From contig DLFY01000150.1 in the NCBI GenBank assembly GCA_002482415.1, forward strand, positions 1,002 to 7,290: DNA of 6,289 nucleotides, written 5' to 3'. Position 1 is the stretch's first letter. The number at the start of each line of letters is the position of its first letter. The DNA comes from Phycisphaerales bacterium UBA7708. Lineage in GTDB: Bacteria > Planctomycetota > Phycisphaerae > Sedimentisphaerales > Anaerohalosphaeraceae. The translations under genes and the position numbers were made by a program. Below the pieces are notes generated by a model, which had not been told where the DNA came from, did no database searches, and saw only the letters and a list, made by a program, of their open reading frames with translations. Positions 5,637 through 6,289 of this stretch are shown one piece after another.

Positions 5637-5710
5637 GGTCTCATTAGGCGCTGAAGGGATAACTTATGAAATCAAAATGCCTATCGTTGAGGCGTTAAAC
5701 CGGAGAGACC
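5637..5710 (+). promoter_or_regulatory. Possible translational control leader of the downstream HTH-like gene
   Basis: GGTCTC (5637-5642) and GAGACC (5705-5710) form a 6-bp inverted repeat spanning the gap between two genes. It encloses a 10-codon ORF. The right arm overlaps the last base of the GGAG ribosome site (5702-5705) and the spacer before ATG 5714, so pairing would hinder initiation while a ribosome on the small ORF could open it. The pairing is short and long-range, so this is tentative. Confidence 0.3.
5666..5698 (+). CDS. Possible 10-residue leader peptide
   Basis: ATG 5666 is preceded by GAAGGGA (5653-5659) at a 6-base spacing and encodes MKSKCLSLRR before TAA 5696-5698. It is in the same frame as the following gene at 5714, separated by one stop and five sense codons. 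It could be a regulatory upstream ORF, or the remains of a former longer N-terminus cut by a stop mutation. The strong ribosome site argues that it may be translated. Confidence 0.35.
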   Translation: MKSKCLSLRR

Positions 5711-5713
5711 CGT

Positions 5714-6115
5714 ATGAAATATAGTTTTTGCTTAAAATCCCCATGTGGCGAAATCCGGTGCGAGGCGGATACGTATGAAGAGGTGATCCGATTGATGAGG
5801 GCCTCGGCGTCAGATACAGTCGAATCGATTATTTCTGGTTTAGACTTCGAATCTCATGCAAAGGCTCTTTATGGGGCATTTAAATCACAATATGGGCATT
5901 CCCAAAACGGCCAGTCACCCATAGAAATCAATGGGCTCGAAATTGATTTGGCTCGATGTTTTTTGCAGAGAATGACTATTCTGCAGGCTATAGAGTGGCT
6001 TAGAATTAATAAGAATTTCAAGTGTTCTCGTTCAGCGGTAGGCAGATATTGGCGGCGTTTTTCATCGCTTGGCTTTAGGAGATATTCTGTCGGGTCTATA
6101 AAATATAAAGGATAA
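5714..6115 (+). CDS. Small protein with a C-terminal helix-turn-helix-like region (possible small terminase type)
   Basis: A 133-residue protein started by ATG 5714, with GGAG at 5702-5705 and an 8-base spacer. The N-terminal part (1-45) has three Cys (6, 11, 16) and reads like a short beta-hairpin followed by helix (YSFCLKSPCGEIRCEADTYE). The C-terminal part contains a helix-turn-helix-like stretch at about 88-117: TILQAIEWLRI, then a turn, then SRSAVGRYWRRF. This resembles the pattern in phage Mu gp27-type proteins (DUF3486, small terminase), where a helix AxxxWL is followed by a turn and S-x-S-A-hydrophobic-x-R-Y. In those phages the small terminase recognises DNA for packaging; the large subunit would be elsewhere. 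A transcription regulator is an equally fair reading. A basic tail (RRYSVGSIKYKG) follows the HTH. It is the last gene before a terminator. Confidence 0.65.
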   Translation: MKYSFCLKSPCGEIRCEADTYEEVIRLMRASASDTVESIISGLDFESHAKALYGAFKSQYGHSQNGQSPIEINGLEIDLARCFLQRMTILQAIEWLRINKNFKCSRSAVGRYWRRFSSLGFRRYSVGSIKYKG

Positions 6116-6170
6116 ACATTTACTATTTTCACATCTTAACATTTGGTTTATATTTAGTTAACATATAAAG

Positions 6171-6206
6171 CCGACGCGACAATTATTTTGTTGCTTCGGA
6201 GTTTTT
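6171..6206 (+). terminator. Intrinsic terminator closing the gene block
   Basis: Strands 6171-6182 and 6188-6199 form a 12-position stem with one mismatch (C6175/T6195), one G-T pair and a 5-base TTATT loop. GTTTTT follows at 6201-6206. It begins 55 bases after the last stop codon, so it is well placed to end the operon transcript. The remaining bases to 6289 hold no gene that I can support. Confidence 0.75.
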
Positions 6207-6289
6207 CTGCACAGTAGGTTATTCTCATCTTCATCGAATTATTCGCATTTAGTCGTCGAAACTACAATGTGCCTCCGTATAGGGGACGG

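Noticed and set aside
6143..6169. Possible promoter (TTGGTT and TATAAA) after the last gene
   Set aside because: Spacing is about 15 bases and the -35 is poor; it would transcribe straight into the terminator at 6171-6206, so it is more likely AT-rich chance sequence.
1..6289. CRISPR array, tRNA or rRNA genes, insertion sequence ends, phage attachment site
   Set aside because: I saw no regularly spaced repeats, no cloverleaf-like segment with a TTCGA arm, no transposase, and no long direct repeat marking an att site.

Overview
This window is a block of tailed-phage (Caudoviricetes, HK97-fold) virion genes, all on the + strand. It could come from a prophage, a phage contig or a domesticated phage remnant; the sequence alone does not decide which. 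The host looks bacterial: most genes have clear Shine-Dalgarno sites, and several gaps hold intrinsic-terminator-like hairpins. Base composition is mid-range with no strong lineage marker. The Cys-rich zinc-ribbon style and tape-measure ending would suit an environmental lineage such as Planctomycetes or Desulfobacterota, but that is only an impression.

Layout from left to right: the 3' end of a small Cys-rich protein gene (ends at 200); a 72-residue unknown protein (253-471) overlapping an HK97-type prohead serine protease with an unusual Cys-rich C-terminal extension (434-1423); a 174-base structured leader; the HK97-fold major capsid protein (1598-2797); a terminator-like hairpin; a 151-residue probable capsid or virion accessory protein (2897-3352); a long GC-rich hairpin; a 552-residue tape-measure-like protein (3440-5098); a zinc-ribbon protein (5113-5634); a tiny possible leader ORF (5666-5698); a 133-residue protein with a C-terminal helix-turn-helix-like segment recalling phage Mu gp27-type small terminases (5714-6115); and a convincing intrinsic terminator (6171-6206) that closes the unit.

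The expected assembly logic is that the protease enters the procapsid, removes the N-terminal scaffold segment of the capsid protein and itself, and allows maturation. The 151-residue protein may decorate or join the shell, and the tape-measure-like protein would set tail length or be an internal protein. Portal, large terminase, head-tail connectors and tail tube are absent from the window, and the tape-measure-like gene follows the head genes almost directly, which is an unusual order.

The most interesting non-coding feature is the leader of the capsid gene. A perfect 8-bp terminator stem has a 7-base loop segment that is exactly complementary to sequence just after the U-tract, so it could form an H-type pseudoknot or a mutually exclusive hairpin. 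The left stem strand also has an upstream duplicate that could compete for the same partner. A similar duplicated-strand arrangement precedes the tape-measure-like gene. Together these suggest RNA-level tuning of virion protein ratios; this is inference.
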